A stretch of DNA of 64,000 nucleotides from Exiguobacterium undae DSM 14481 (lineage in GTDB: Bacteria; Bacillota; Bacilli; Exiguobacteriales; Exiguobacteriaceae), in contig NZ_KK211187.1 of the NCBI RefSeq assembly GCF_000620805.1, forward strand, positions 2,977,389-3,041,388, written 5' to 3'. Of this stretch, positions 46,259-54,511 are shown piece after piece. The position numbers and the translations under genes are program-made. Position 1 is the first letter of the stretch. Every line of letters starts with the position of its first letter. The notes under the pieces are model-generated. The model made no database searches. It was given only the letters and a program-made list of their open reading frames with translations, and was not told the DNA's origin.

Positions 46259-46306
46259 AAATACCCTGTACCGACCCGTTGCATAGCGAGCCGGTACAGG
46301 GTATTT
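46259..46306. terminator. Hairpin between convergent glycan genes
   Basis: AATACCCTGTACCG pairs with CGGTACAGGGTATT around a 20-nt loop; it overlaps the stop of the minus-strand glycosyltransferase. T-runs are short. Confidence 0.6.
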
Positions 46307-47459
46307 AACGATGGCGTCGATACAAAGCAATCATCGTCTTTAAAAAAGCAATCGAGTCCTTGACCAGATTGACGTGTGATCCTTCCCGCTCGATACAGGT
46401 CACAGGCTGTTGGAACACACGCAACCGCTCTTTTTTCGCGGCATACATCAATTCCAGATCAATCGCCAGACCACTCTCGACGTTTAAATACGGCAGGATC
46501 CGCGGGACGACACGACGATTGATGATTTTTAGACCGGTCTGTGAATCCGTCACCCCTTTTGGTAAAAAGGTCCGTGTCAGATTCCGTTTGGCAAAACTGA
46601 GCAAACGCCGGACAAGACCGCGGTCTTCGATCGTCAGGTCCTTCGTTCCGATGACGATATCATAATAATCGTTTTGGGCAATCGTCAACAGACGGGCGAT
46701 GTCTTCTGTCTTAAACGAATTGTCGGCATCGACGAACACGTAATAATCACTCGAGATATTTTTCATCCCTTCGATGAAAAGTCCCGCTTTCCGAGTATTC
46801 CGTTCCACCTGATGGACTTCCAGATATCCGACTGTAAACAGTGTATCCGTCGCTTCCATGACGATGGACCGGTAGTCATGTAACAACGCCTTTGAACGGT
46901 CGGAAGAGGCATCATCAAAGAAGTTGATCGAGGCATGAATGTAATCTTCACTGATCAGCTCTGCCAAGGCTTCTAAAAATTGTTTTACATGCATAAAACG
47001 TTTCTCTTCGTTAAATATTGGTAATATAAAGGCTATAGTGTCTTTTAAAATGGGATATTCAGGATGGATGATATGTTGGATTTCAGCAAACAGTTCATTC
47101 GGGTAGCCCGCCCGGTAGGAAAAGGTGCGTAAAATGCCGTCCCCTTTTACTGCTTCGTAGGGGAAATCCCCTTTCATCCGCACGACATCTTTGATCAGCA
47201 GAATTTTGGCGCGCGAACGGATACTGCGGATTTGATTCACGATTTTCAACTCGTCTTCACGCGTCTGATAGTCGACGACATACAACTTGATATCATGTTC
47301 ACCTTCCGCACTCTGCACTTCTGTAATGGCAATTTGTTCAAATGAAGCAGGACATTTACCAGGTTGTGTATAAAAGAGTACAGGATAATAGGAAATCAGG
47401 GTTTCGTAAGGAATGTTCCGTCCGTGGTCCGTAAAGACTGCGATATGACCTTGATTCAT
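46305..47459 (-). CDS. Family-2 glycosyltransferase with receiver-like N-terminal region
   Basis: Cytosolic protein of 384 residues in two parts. Residues 141-384 are a GT2 domain of the dolichol-phosphate-mannose-synthase type: FILPIFNEEKRF, FFDDASSDRSK, and the metal-binding DAD at 244-246 in YYVFVDADNS, with SQTGLKIINRR. It may charge undecaprenyl phosphate with a sugar. Residues 1-135 are not GT2: the segment LYVVDYQTREDELKIVNQIRSI, then AKILLIKD and FSYRAGYPNELFAEI, follows the strand-helix order of a response-regulator receiver, with D63 at the phosphoacceptor place. That match is by eye. AAAGGATG precedes the ATG. Confidence 0.75.
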   Translation of the reverse strand: MNQGHIAVFTDHGRNIPYETLISYYPVLFYTQPGKCPASFEQIAITEVQSAEGEHDIKLYVVDYQTREDELKIVNQIRSIRSRAKILLIKDVVRMKGDFPYEAVKGDGILRTFSYRAGYPNELFAEIQHIIHPEYPILKDTIAFILPIFNEEKRFMHVKQFLEALAELISEDYIHASINFFDDASSDRSKALLHDYRSIVMEATDTLFTVGYLEVHQVERNTRKAGLFIEGMKNISSDYYVFVDADNSFKTEDIARLLTIAQNDYYDIVIGTKDLTIEDRGLVRRLLSFAKRNLTRTFLPKGVTDSQTGLKIINRRVVPRILPYLNVESGLAIDLELMYAAKKERLRVFQQPVTCIEREGSHVNLVKDSIAFLKTMIALYRRHR

Positions 47460-47509
47460 ACTGATTCATCCTTTCCGTATCATTCAAACGATTGATGGGA
47501 GGTGTTCCG

Positions 47510-48697
47510 ATGACTGGTTTTCTAAACCGTCATGCGGTAATTTTGATTTTTCCGGTTCTCGATATTTTATTGAACATCGTCAACTATGCCTATCACTTGT
47601 TGTTAGCCCGTCAATTATCAAGTGTCGACTATGGATTTTTAAACGGTTATCTCGCTTTACTGGGTCTGCTTCTGATCATCGGAAGCGCCTTGCAGTGGAC
47701 GGTCACACGCGATCTCAGTCAACATTTAACGAATCATTATCGTGTTTTACGAAACCGGTTGTTGGCTGTCGTCGGAGTCATTTTACTTATCTTACTGTAT
47801 GTCTTACCTAACCTTCTACCTTTTACCAGAATAAACCTTCTTCTTGTTGTGCTTACAGTCTTCTTCCATATCTTATTATCTTTCCGGCGTGGTGTCATTC
47901 AAGCGCAAGAACGTTTTTACGCCCTGAACCTTTCGTATTATGTTGAATCGTTAACAAAAGTGATGGCCACCTGGTTCTTGCTTCAGTATACGAATGTGAC
48001 GCTTGCCTTAACCTTTATCTTGATCGGGATGCTGATGGCTTATCTTGTCAGCCTGCTTCAGACACCGTTCCCAGAGAGTACCGGTCCAACCCGGTGGCAC
48101 GGTTTGACACATATGATTCACACCCAAGTCGTCATGACCCTCTTCTTTACACTCGACAGCCTGCTCGTGACACGGTTTTTCCCGACATTTGCCGGCGACT
48201 ATTCCGTCGCCTTGCGGTTCGGTCAGTTGTTGTTGTTTGTCGCCCTTTCCTTATCGCAGCTTCTTTTACCGCGCCTTAGCAGCCTTAATCACCAACAGTC
48301 CTTTCACATTTGGGAACGTAAGTTGTACCTGTTTCTATTAAGTGGTCTTGCCTGTGCCGTCCTCTTTTACGTCACAGTGGTCCCGTATCTCATTCCCTGG
48401 TTATTCGGATCCGGTTATGACTTAGCCGGACAGTATGTCAAATACATGGTGCTCGTCTACGCCGGCATCACCCTGATCCAGTACGAAGCACTTGTCCAAT
48501 TTTCGCTGCACCGGACAAGCTATCTGAAATGGTTCTGGGGGATTCTCGTCTTATTGGTCCTCTCCCTTATGTTCGTCCGCCAAACGGTTGAAATTTGGTT
48601 GACCGGGCAAGCGGTCGTCTTGTTAGGAAGTGCCTTTGTCCTGAGATTCATTTTGCCAAAACAGCGATTGATTGCGAAAAAGGAGGAGCATTTATGA
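47510..48697 (+). CDS. Wzx-type polysaccharide flippase
   Basis: Twelve-helix MOP-superfamily membrane protein of 395 residues, expected to flip lipid-linked saccharides across the membrane. Typical features are the first helix pair FPVLDILLNIVNYAYHLLLARQLSSVDYGFLNGYLAL and the later IPWLFGSGYDLAGQYVKYMVL. ATG at 47510 follows GGGAGG at 7 nt. The gene begins only 50 bases from the divergent GT2 gene and overlaps the following GT4 gene by ATGA, forming a flippase-GT4-GT2 operon. Confidence 0.85.
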   Translation: MTGFLNRHAVILIFPVLDILLNIVNYAYHLLLARQLSSVDYGFLNGYLALLGLLLIIGSALQWTVTRDLSQHLTNHYRVLRNRLLAVVGVILLILLYVLPNLLPFTRINLLLVVLTVFFHILLSFRRGVIQAQERFYALNLSYYVESLTKVMATWFLLQYTNVTLALTFILIGMLMAYLVSLLQTPFPESTGPTRWHGLTHMIHTQVVMTLFFTLDSLLVTRFFPTFAGDYSVALRFGQLLLFVALSLSQLLLPRLSSLNHQQSFHIWERKLYLFLLSGLACAVLFYVTVVPYLIPWLFGSGYDLAGQYVKYMVLVYAGITLIQYEALVQFSLHRTSYLKWFWGILVLLVLSLMFVRQTVEIWLTGQAVVLLGSAFVLRFILPKQRLIAKKEEHL

Positions 48698-49833
48698 AAC
48701 CCCATCTCTTATTTTTATCGTGGCGTGACATCAAACACCCGAAGGCCGGTGGTGCCGAGGTCTTTACACACGAAATGCTTCGCCGTGTCGCGGATGACTA
48801 TACGATCACGCACATTTCCCCCGCCTTTGAAGGGGGACATGACGTCGAATTTTTGGACGGCATCACGTATGTCCGCCACGGTACACTCGCAACCGTCATT
48901 CCGTATGCGGCTTCTTACTATTACAAACACGCTTCATCGATCGATCTCGTCGTCGATCAGGTCAACACCCATCAGTTCTTCACGCCGTTGTATGTTCCAC
49001 GTGCCAAGCGTGCTTTGTTCATTCATCAGTTCACGCGTGAAATCTGGCAAATCAACGTCAAGCGCCCGTATGCCTGGCTCGGCGAACAGACCGAGACGCC
49101 CCGGCTCCAGTTGTATCGTCACGGACGCGCCTTGACGGTCAGTCAGTCGACGGCGGATGACTTACGCTCCATCGGCTTCTCCAAACAACAGATCACGATT
49201 CTGCCCGAAGGACTCGATTTTGTTCCCTGGAAAGAAGACGCCTGGCAGCCGAAAGAGGCGGTCCCGACCTTTTTATACGTCGGACGGATGTCTGCTTATA
49301 AAGGAATCGACGATGCCATTCAGGCCTTCGTCATCCTAAAACAAGAATTTCCGACAGCGAAGTTTTGGGTCATCGGTAAAAAAGATGAGCGCTATATCCA
49401 ACAGCAGCTGGACCCGCTTGTCCCGGAAGAGATTCGGGGAGACATTACGTACTTCGGCTTTGTCAGCGCAGAGGAAAAGCTAGAACGAATGAGTCGGGCG
49501 ACCGCCCTTCTCTTCCCTTCCAAACGGGAAGGCTGGGGATTGACGGTCAGTGAAGCGGCCGCTGTCGGCACACCGACGATCGTTTATGACGCCCCCGGTT
49601 TACGAGATGCCGTCCAGTACGGGATGGCGGGTTATATGACTGTCGCCCAGTCGCCCGGTGCGCTCGCTTCCGAAATGCGTTCCTGCATTCAAGACACCGA
49701 ACAATACGACACGATTCGTTATGCTGCCTATCGCTTCGCCCAGACGTTGCACTGGGATAACACCGGTCAACATTTTCGAAACTGGCTCCAGAACGAACTT
49801 CCACTACCTGATGTGAAGGAGGAGTATGTATGA
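48694..49833 (+). CDS. Glycosyltransferase family 4
   Basis: Retaining GT-B glycosyltransferase of 379 residues. The N-terminal LLFLSWRDIKHPKAGGAEVFTHEMLRRVA and the C-terminal FLYVGRMSAYKGIDDAIQAF plus the EX7E motif in KREGWGLTVSEAAAVGTP are clear family marks, resembling mannosyltransferase-type GT4 enzymes. AAAGGAGGAG precedes the ATG, and both ends overlap neighbouring genes by four bases. GDP-mannose is a plausible donor because manC and manA lie in the same locus, but that is inference. Confidence 0.9.
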   Translation: MKPHLLFLSWRDIKHPKAGGAEVFTHEMLRRVADDYTITHISPAFEGGHDVEFLDGITYVRHGTLATVIPYAASYYYKHASSIDLVVDQVNTHQFFTPLYVPRAKRALFIHQFTREIWQINVKRPYAWLGEQTETPRLQLYRHGRALTVSQSTADDLRSIGFSKQQITILPEGLDFVPWKEDAWQPKEAVPTFLYVGRMSAYKGIDDAIQAFVILKQEFPTAKFWVIGKKDERYIQQQLDPLVPEEIRGDITYFGFVSAEEKLERMSRATALLFPSKREGWGLTVSEAAAVGTPTIVYDAPGLRDAVQYGMAGYMTVAQSPGALASEMRSCIQDTEQYDTIRYAAYRFAQTLHWDNTGQHFRNWLQNELPLPDVKEEYV

Positions 49834-50696
49834 TTGGAATCGCGATGTCGACGTATCAAAATGAAGCCATTATCGAAGAAACGATTCGTTCTCTCCAAGC
49901 CCAAGCTTCACCTTTTCGTTGTATCATTGCCGACGATGGATCGACTGATCAAACGGTCGAGACAATCAGACGGTTAACACAACACGATGAACGCTTTGAG
50001 GTCATCGCGTTGCCGCATGGCGAACGCGGGATTGCGCGAAAGACGGCCATCGATCGTCTAAAAGCACTCGACGTCGATTATCTGTATATCATCGATTCGG
50101 ATATGGTGCTGTCGGATGACCTCTTGAAGAGTTGTCTGTTGTACCTCGAAGCCCATCCGGATATCGGAGCACTTGTCATCCCGGAACAGGCATACAGCGA
50201 CCATTCGAATTTTTTCAGCCAGGTCAAAGTGTTCGAACGGAACCTGTTTAACATTCCGACCGATCAGCTTGATGCCAATTCGATCGAAGCCGCCCGTTTT
50301 TGGCGGCTCGACGCCTATGTGACTTCGGGTGAAATTGATCCGACACAAATCAGTTTTGAGGAAACCCAACCCACCATCCGTTACCTGGAGCAAGGAGGGC
50401 AAATCCGGCGGGCGACCTTCACTTTCGTCCGGCACAATGAAAAACAGGTCGAACTGACCGACCTGCTCCAAAAGAAACGCTATTACTTTGACGTCATGCC
50501 GACGACGCTTCAAAACGAAGACGGCGGACTGGCAAAGGCGTTGCAACGCTGGTACTTTTTCCGACCTGTTTTGTATCATAAAACGAATCTCAAAAAATAC
50601 GTGCGTCATCCGCTTCTCGCTGCCGGTGTGATCTACATGTACATCCGCCTCAGCTTCATCGGAGTCGAGTCGCTTGTCTTCAAACGTGTTTCATGA
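49830..50696 (+). CDS. Glycosyltransferase family 2
   Basis: GT-A inverting glycosyltransferase of 288 residues: N-terminal IGIAMSTYQNEAIIEETIRSL, nucleotide-sugar block IIADDGSTDQTVE, and metal-binding DSD in YLYIIDSDMVLSDD near residue 91. It ends with a hydrophobic segment (LAAGVIYMYIRLSFIGVESLVF) that could attach to the membrane. It overlaps the GT4 gene by ATGA at its start, and its last 17 bases overlap the tail of the convergent receiver-like gene. Confidence 0.88.
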   Translation: MIGIAMSTYQNEAIIEETIRSLQAQASPFRCIIADDGSTDQTVETIRRLTQHDERFEVIALPHGERGIARKTAIDRLKALDVDYLYIIDSDMVLSDDLLKSCLLYLEAHPDIGALVIPEQAYSDHSNFFSQVKVFERNLFNIPTDQLDANSIEAARFWRLDAYVTSGEIDPTQISFEETQPTIRYLEQGGQIRRATFTFVRHNEKQVELTDLLQKKRYYFDVMPTTLQNEDGGLAKALQRWYFFRPVLYHKTNLKKYVRHPLLAAGVIYMYIRLSFIGVESLVFKRVS

Positions 50697-51291
50697 CCGT
50701 TCCATTCATTGATTGGTACAAGATATAGGTTCCGAATTGCGTCGGAAACTCAAAACGGTGCAAGCCGTTCATTTCATCATCCGGCGCTTCTTGATTCGGA
50801 ATTTCCAGCGCACGGCGACCAACAATCGTTCCATCCTCAAAAAATAAACAATAAGGACGATTGGCATTGGTTAAAATCCCGTTAAACATGACACCGATAT
50901 TGTTTTTCCGGTGTTTCGTCTCCACCACTTCCGCTCCGATTTTTTTCATGATCCGAAGAATCGTTTCGTCAACTTTCAACGGTTTCGTCATCAAGCGGCT
51001 GATGTTGCCCGAATTGACGGCAGCGAGCAACGTATGCAATTGCATGTAATCCGTCAGAACAATTTGTTTGGTCAACGGGTACAAGCGCGTGACCTTTTTC
51101 AGCAGTTCAACCCCATCGAGTTGCGGCAAGCGTAATTCAGTCACGATGACATCCACGTCTTGTGCTTCGAGGACCGATAAAGCTTCTTCTGCCGAGGCGG
51201 CTTCTGCTACTTCTTGATTCTGTTCCAGTAACTTCCGTTGCAAAATCTTTCTTGTCGGCTCGTGCGCATCAACTAATAAGTACAGTGCCAT
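50680..51291 (-). CDS. Pseudo-receiver protein (Asp-to-Glu) with an unrecognised C-terminal domain
   Basis: Protein of 203 residues. Residues 1-115 are a response-regulator receiver domain: LYLLVDAHEPTRKILQ, VIVTELRLPQLDGVELL, IVLTDY and LMTKPLKVDE. The phosphoacceptor Asp is Glu52, the second acidic-pocket residue is Ala9, while Thr80 and Lys103 are kept; it should not be phosphorylatable and may sit in an active-like state. Residues 120-203 (NIGVMFNGILTNANRPYCLFFEDGTIVGRRAL...) match nothing known to me and are not an obvious DNA-binding or c-di-GMP domain. ATG at 51291 has GGAGG at 8 nt; its start is 35 bases from divergent manC. Confidence 0.78.
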   Translation of the reverse strand: MALYLLVDAHEPTRKILQRKLLEQNQEVAEAASAEEALSVLEAQDVDVIVTELRLPQLDGVELLKKVTRLYPLTKQIVLTDYMQLHTLLAAVNSGNISRLMTKPLKVDETILRIMKKIGAEVVETKHRKNNIGVMFNGILTNANRPYCLFFEDGTIVGRRALEIPNQEAPDDEMNGLHRFEFPTQFGTYILYQSMNGTVMKHV

Positions 51292-51326
51292 CTTTAAAAC
51301 CTCCAGTTCAGAAAGGGTGTTGGATG

Positions 51327-52658
51327 ATGTATATTCTCTTATTATCAGGTGGATCCGGAAAACGACTTTGGCCGCTGTCGAACGATTTGAATTCCAAACA
51401 GTTCCTGCGCATTCTTGAAGATGCCGATGGACACAAACAATCAATGATGGAACGGGTGTTTCAACAGTTAGAAGCGAGCGGTTTAGCGGACCGGACCGTC
51501 ATCACGACGACGGAAGCCCAACTCGATGCGATTGAACATCAACTCGGCACCAAGGTGTCCGTCATCCATGAACCGTCTCGGCGGGATACGTTCCCGGCCA
51601 TCATGCTCGCAACGAGTTATCTGGCAGAACGGATTGATCCAACGGAAACGATCATCGTCATGCCGGTTGATCCTTACGTCGACGCTTCCTTTTTCCAGCG
51701 GTTTTCTGCGCTCGATGCGGCCGTCCAGGCCCACCCTGACGCGCTTCATTTAATGGGAGTCGAACCGCTTCATCCAACTTCTAAATACGGCTATATCATT
51801 CCTGAATCGACAAGCACGATGTCTCCGGTCCAACAATTTCGTGAAAAACCCTCCTTGGAGACTGCAGTCGAGTTGATTGATCAAGGAGCGTTGTGGAATT
51901 GCGGGGTCTTCGCCTGCCGGCTTGACTTCTTGACGGAACGACTGAACGAGCAACAGGTGCCTGTTACGTATCAGGCATTACGAACGGCGTATGATTCGCT
52001 TGAGAAAACATCGTTTGATTATGCCGTCGTCGAGAAAACAACCAACTTATTTGTTCATCGGTATGAAGGATACTGGAAAGATCTCGGGACGTGGAATACG
52101 CTGACGGAAGAAATGCCGAGTTCGATTCATGGCAATGCGCGGTTGATCCATTCCACCAATACGCATATCGTCAATGAATTACAAGTTCCTGTCCTCGGAA
52201 TCGGTTTGACCGACTTAATCGTTTCAGTCAGTCCCGATGGTGTGCTCGTTTCGTCAAAGAAGGAAACGCCCCATCTTAAAGATTATCTTGTTGATCAAGA
52301 ACTGCCTCCGCAATTTGAATGGAAACGCTGGGGGTATGCGACGATTCTTCATCAACAACAATTGGACGACGGGCGATATGCCGTGACACGCCGGCTGCAT
52401 ATCCAAGCCAACCATCAGATCAGCCATCATTACCATGCTCAGACAGACTCGACGTGGAGCATTCTTCAAGGACAAGCCGAAGCAATCATCGATGGGAAAC
52501 ATCAATTGCTTGGTCCGACTTCCGTCGTCCACATTCCACGCGAGGTGCCGCATACATTAAAGACATTGAGTGACTTGATCATGATCGAAATCAAATACTC
52601 CATCGACTGGACGGAGGAAGACAACTATCCGCTTCCGATTTCACTCGGTTCGAATTAA
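51327..52658 (+). CDS. manC: Mannose-1-phosphate guanylyltransferase (ManC-type) with C-terminal cupin
   Basis: Makes GDP-mannose from GTP and mannose-1-phosphate; 443 residues. The N-terminal nucleotidyltransferase domain has LLSGGSGKRLWPLSN, FREKPSLE and LWNCGVFACR. The C-terminal third is a type-II isomerase-like cupin (RRLHIQANHQISHHYHAQTDSTWSILQGQAEAIIDG), which in bifunctional enzymes carries mannose-6-phosphate isomerase activity. Because a separate manA gene lies next door, the cupin may be structural. ATG 51324 or 51327 follow AAAGGGTG; the second has better spacing. Confidence 0.88.
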   Translation: MYILLLSGGSGKRLWPLSNDLNSKQFLRILEDADGHKQSMMERVFQQLEASGLADRTVITTTEAQLDAIEHQLGTKVSVIHEPSRRDTFPAIMLATSYLAERIDPTETIIVMPVDPYVDASFFQRFSALDAAVQAHPDALHLMGVEPLHPTSKYGYIIPESTSTMSPVQQFREKPSLETAVELIDQGALWNCGVFACRLDFLTERLNEQQVPVTYQALRTAYDSLEKTSFDYAVVEKTTNLFVHRYEGYWKDLGTWNTLTEEMPSSIHGNARLIHSTNTHIVNELQVPVLGIGLTDLIVSVSPDGVLVSSKKETPHLKDYLVDQELPPQFEWKRWGYATILHQQQLDDGRYAVTRRLHIQANHQISHHYHAQTDSTWSILQGQAEAIIDGKHQLLGPTSVVHIPREVPHTLKTLSDLIMIEIKYSIDWTEEDNYPLPISLGSN

Positions 52659-52663
52659 CGGTG

Positions 52664-52693
52664 GCACGTATCGCAAAGGCGATACGTGCTTTT
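52664..52693 (+). terminator. Terminator after manC
   Basis: GCACGTATCGC and GCGATACGTGC form a perfect 11-bp stem with an AAAG loop and a short TTTT; it lies between convergent manC and manA. Confidence 0.7.
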
Positions 52694-53657
52694 AACTTGG
52701 AAACACCTCACTGGTCACGCACGCCAGCTGTCCGGAGATCCGGTATTCTCCTGCCGAACAGGGAATGAAATACTGATCGCCTTTTTGTAACTGGCGTTGT
52801 TCGGAACCGTCAGCTGCACATACTTCACCTTGACCTGACACGACGGTCAGCAATCGAAACGTCGGGCTGTCGGATAAGCAGTACTCCGTCCCCTTGATGT
52901 CATGATGGATGACCGTGAAGAAAGGGACTTCCAACAATGTCGTTTTCGTTCCGGAAGCCGTTGTCTCTCGAATCGGTCGGATGGTCAACGGTTCATCCGG
53001 AATCGTCGTAACGGCGATTGCTTTTTCGAGGTGCAGCTCACGGCGGTTTCCATCGGCGTCGAGACGGTCATAATCATACAGTCGATACGTCCGGTCACTC
53101 ATTTGTTGAATTTCGAGCAACACGATTCCCGGTCCAAGGGCATGAATCGTTCCACTCGGAATGTAAATGAAATCCCCTTTTTGGACAGATTGATGACGAA
53201 GGCAGGCATCCCACTCCTTCCGCTCTGCACACGTCACGAGTTCTTCGCGACAAGACAGATGGTGACCAACAATGACTTCCGCTCCTTCCTCCGCCTCGAG
53301 GATATACCAACATTCATTTTTTCCGTACGGTTCGCCTTCCAACCGTTTCGCATCTTCATCATTCGGATGGACTTGAACGGACAAATACGAGGAAGAATCG
53401 AGCAGCTTAACGTGTAAAGGAAACGCCTCCAGTGCGTATGGACCAAATAAACTTGTCCGGTGGGTCTGCCACAATTGATCGAGCGTCTGTCCTTGATAAG
53501 GACCGTCCACTAAAGGAGTTCGTCCGCTCGGATGTGCCGAAACCGTCCAGCATTCTCCGATTGATCCTGCCGGTAAATCGAAATGAAACAACTCTTCAAG
53601 ACGACGACCACCCCAAATCCGTTCTTTGAATACTGGCTCGATTTTATACATAGACAC
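52692..53657 (-). CDS. manA: Mannose-6-phosphate isomerase, class I (ManA)
   Basis: Zinc cupin enzyme of about 321 residues interconverting fructose-6-phosphate and mannose-6-phosphate. Family blocks: PVFKERIWGGRRLEELF, LSVQVHPNDEDAKRLEGEPYGKNECWYIL (zinc-binding His and Glu) and YIPSGTIHALGPGIVLLEIQQ. GTG at 53657 has AAGGAG six bases upstream; ATG at 53651 is the alternative at 12-base spacing. Convergent with manC, it supplies the mannose branch; no phosphomannomutase gene is in the window. Confidence 0.92.
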   Translation of the reverse strand: MSMYKIEPVFKERIWGGRRLEELFHFDLPAGSIGECWTVSAHPSGRTPLVDGPYQGQTLDQLWQTHRTSLFGPYALEAFPLHVKLLDSSSYLSVQVHPNDEDAKRLEGEPYGKNECWYILEAEEGAEVIVGHHLSCREELVTCAERKEWDACLRHQSVQKGDFIYIPSGTIHALGPGIVLLEIQQMSDRTYRLYDYDRLDADGNRRELHLEKAIAVTTIPDEPLTIRPIRETTASGTKTTLLEVPFFTVIHHDIKGTEYCLSDSPTFRLLTVVSGQGEVCAADGSEQRQLQKGDQYFIPCSAGEYRISGQLACVTSEVFPS

Positions 53658-53768
53658 AGCGAACTCCTTGATTGAAAAAGGAGTAACGCCCACCTCCATT
53701 TCTTCAATTCGTTACCTTTCTATACCCATTTATATACATTTATCAACAAAAGAATGGCACACTACGAC

Positions 53769-53801
53769 AAAAAATCCCGCCTCGATGATAGACGGGATTT
53801 C
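53769..53801 (-). terminator. Terminator of the peroxiredoxin-like gene
   Basis: On the minus strand AAATCCCGTC pairs with GGCGGGATTT (one wobble) followed by a T-run. Confidence 0.78.
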
Positions 53802-53821
53802 GTTCTTGTTTCATGCGATTT

Positions 53822-54457
53822 TTACAACGCTTCGATGATCGTCAGCGGATCTGTCCGTTTTGTATAATCAGCCGGGACGTCCGCAAATGAAACTTTACCA
53901 GACGGCTGAATGATGAACGTTGCTGGTTTTGGCAACTGCCAGTCCTCGTTGCCGTTATGACCGGCAACGTCAAGACCGGATGCCTTGTACACGTCAATTA
54001 AATAGTCGGGCATATCAAACACAAGGTCGAACTGACGGGCGACGACGTTATCGACATCACTCAACACCTGAAAGGCCAGGTCATTTTTTTCCTGTGTCGA
54101 GAGCGAATGATCCGGTGTTTCCGGACTGATCGCCACAAGCGTCGCTCCTTTTGCCTCAATTTTTTCTAATTCCCGTTGGTAGGCCCGGAGCTCCAAATTA
54201 CAATATGGGCACCAACCGCCGCGATAAAACGTCACGATGACGGGACCGTCTTGCAGCAGCTCCTCTAACGACACCGACTGACCGGATGCATTCGGCAATG
54301 TGAAGCGGGGTGCCTCATCTCCGACAGTCAATCCTTTGGCGCCGTCTGATGCGGCTAACTCATTTGTCGCTTGTGCCATCAACCGTTGCTTTTCCTGCGG
54401 CGCTTTTTGACGAAACTGTTCTTGATACGCGCGGATTTCTTCTAATAGTGTTGACAT
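53822..54457 (-). CDS. Peroxiredoxin-like (AhpC/TSA) protein with CxxC
   Basis: Thioredoxin-fold peroxidase-like protein of 211 residues. A helical N-terminal extension of 40 residues precedes the AhpC/TSA core: GDEAPRFTLPNASGQ, then FYRGGWCPYCNLEL with Cys83 and Cys86 at the active site, and LVAISPETPDHS. This CxxC form belongs to the peroxiredoxin-like PRX-like2 subgroup; peroxide or disulfide substrates are unproven. ATG at 54457 follows GGGAGGGAAAGTC. It starts 54 nt after the GTPase gene and may share its transcript. Confidence 0.88.
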   Translation of the reverse strand: MSTLLEEIRAYQEQFRQKAPQEKQRLMAQATNELAASDGAKGLTVGDEAPRFTLPNASGQSVSLEELLQDGPVIVTFYRGGWCPYCNLELRAYQRELEKIEAKGATLVAISPETPDHSLSTQEKNDLAFQVLSDVDNVVARQFDLVFDMPDYLIDVYKASGLDVAGHNGNEDWQLPKPATFIIQPSGKVSFADVPADYTKRTDPLTIIEAL

Positions 54458-54511
54458 GACTTTCCCTCCCTGCTTTCGTCCTAGCATAGCAGGGAGGGGA
54501 AAATCTGTCCG

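Noticed and set aside
50058-50609. Minus-strand open frame of 183 codons inside the GT2 gene
   Set aside because: Antisense to intact GT2 motifs; considered a shadow despite the nearby real minus-strand gene.
51327-53657. ManC and ManA as redundant fragments of one bifunctional gene
   Set aside because: They are complete, on opposite strands, and belong to different families (nucleotidyltransferase with cupin versus class I isomerase).
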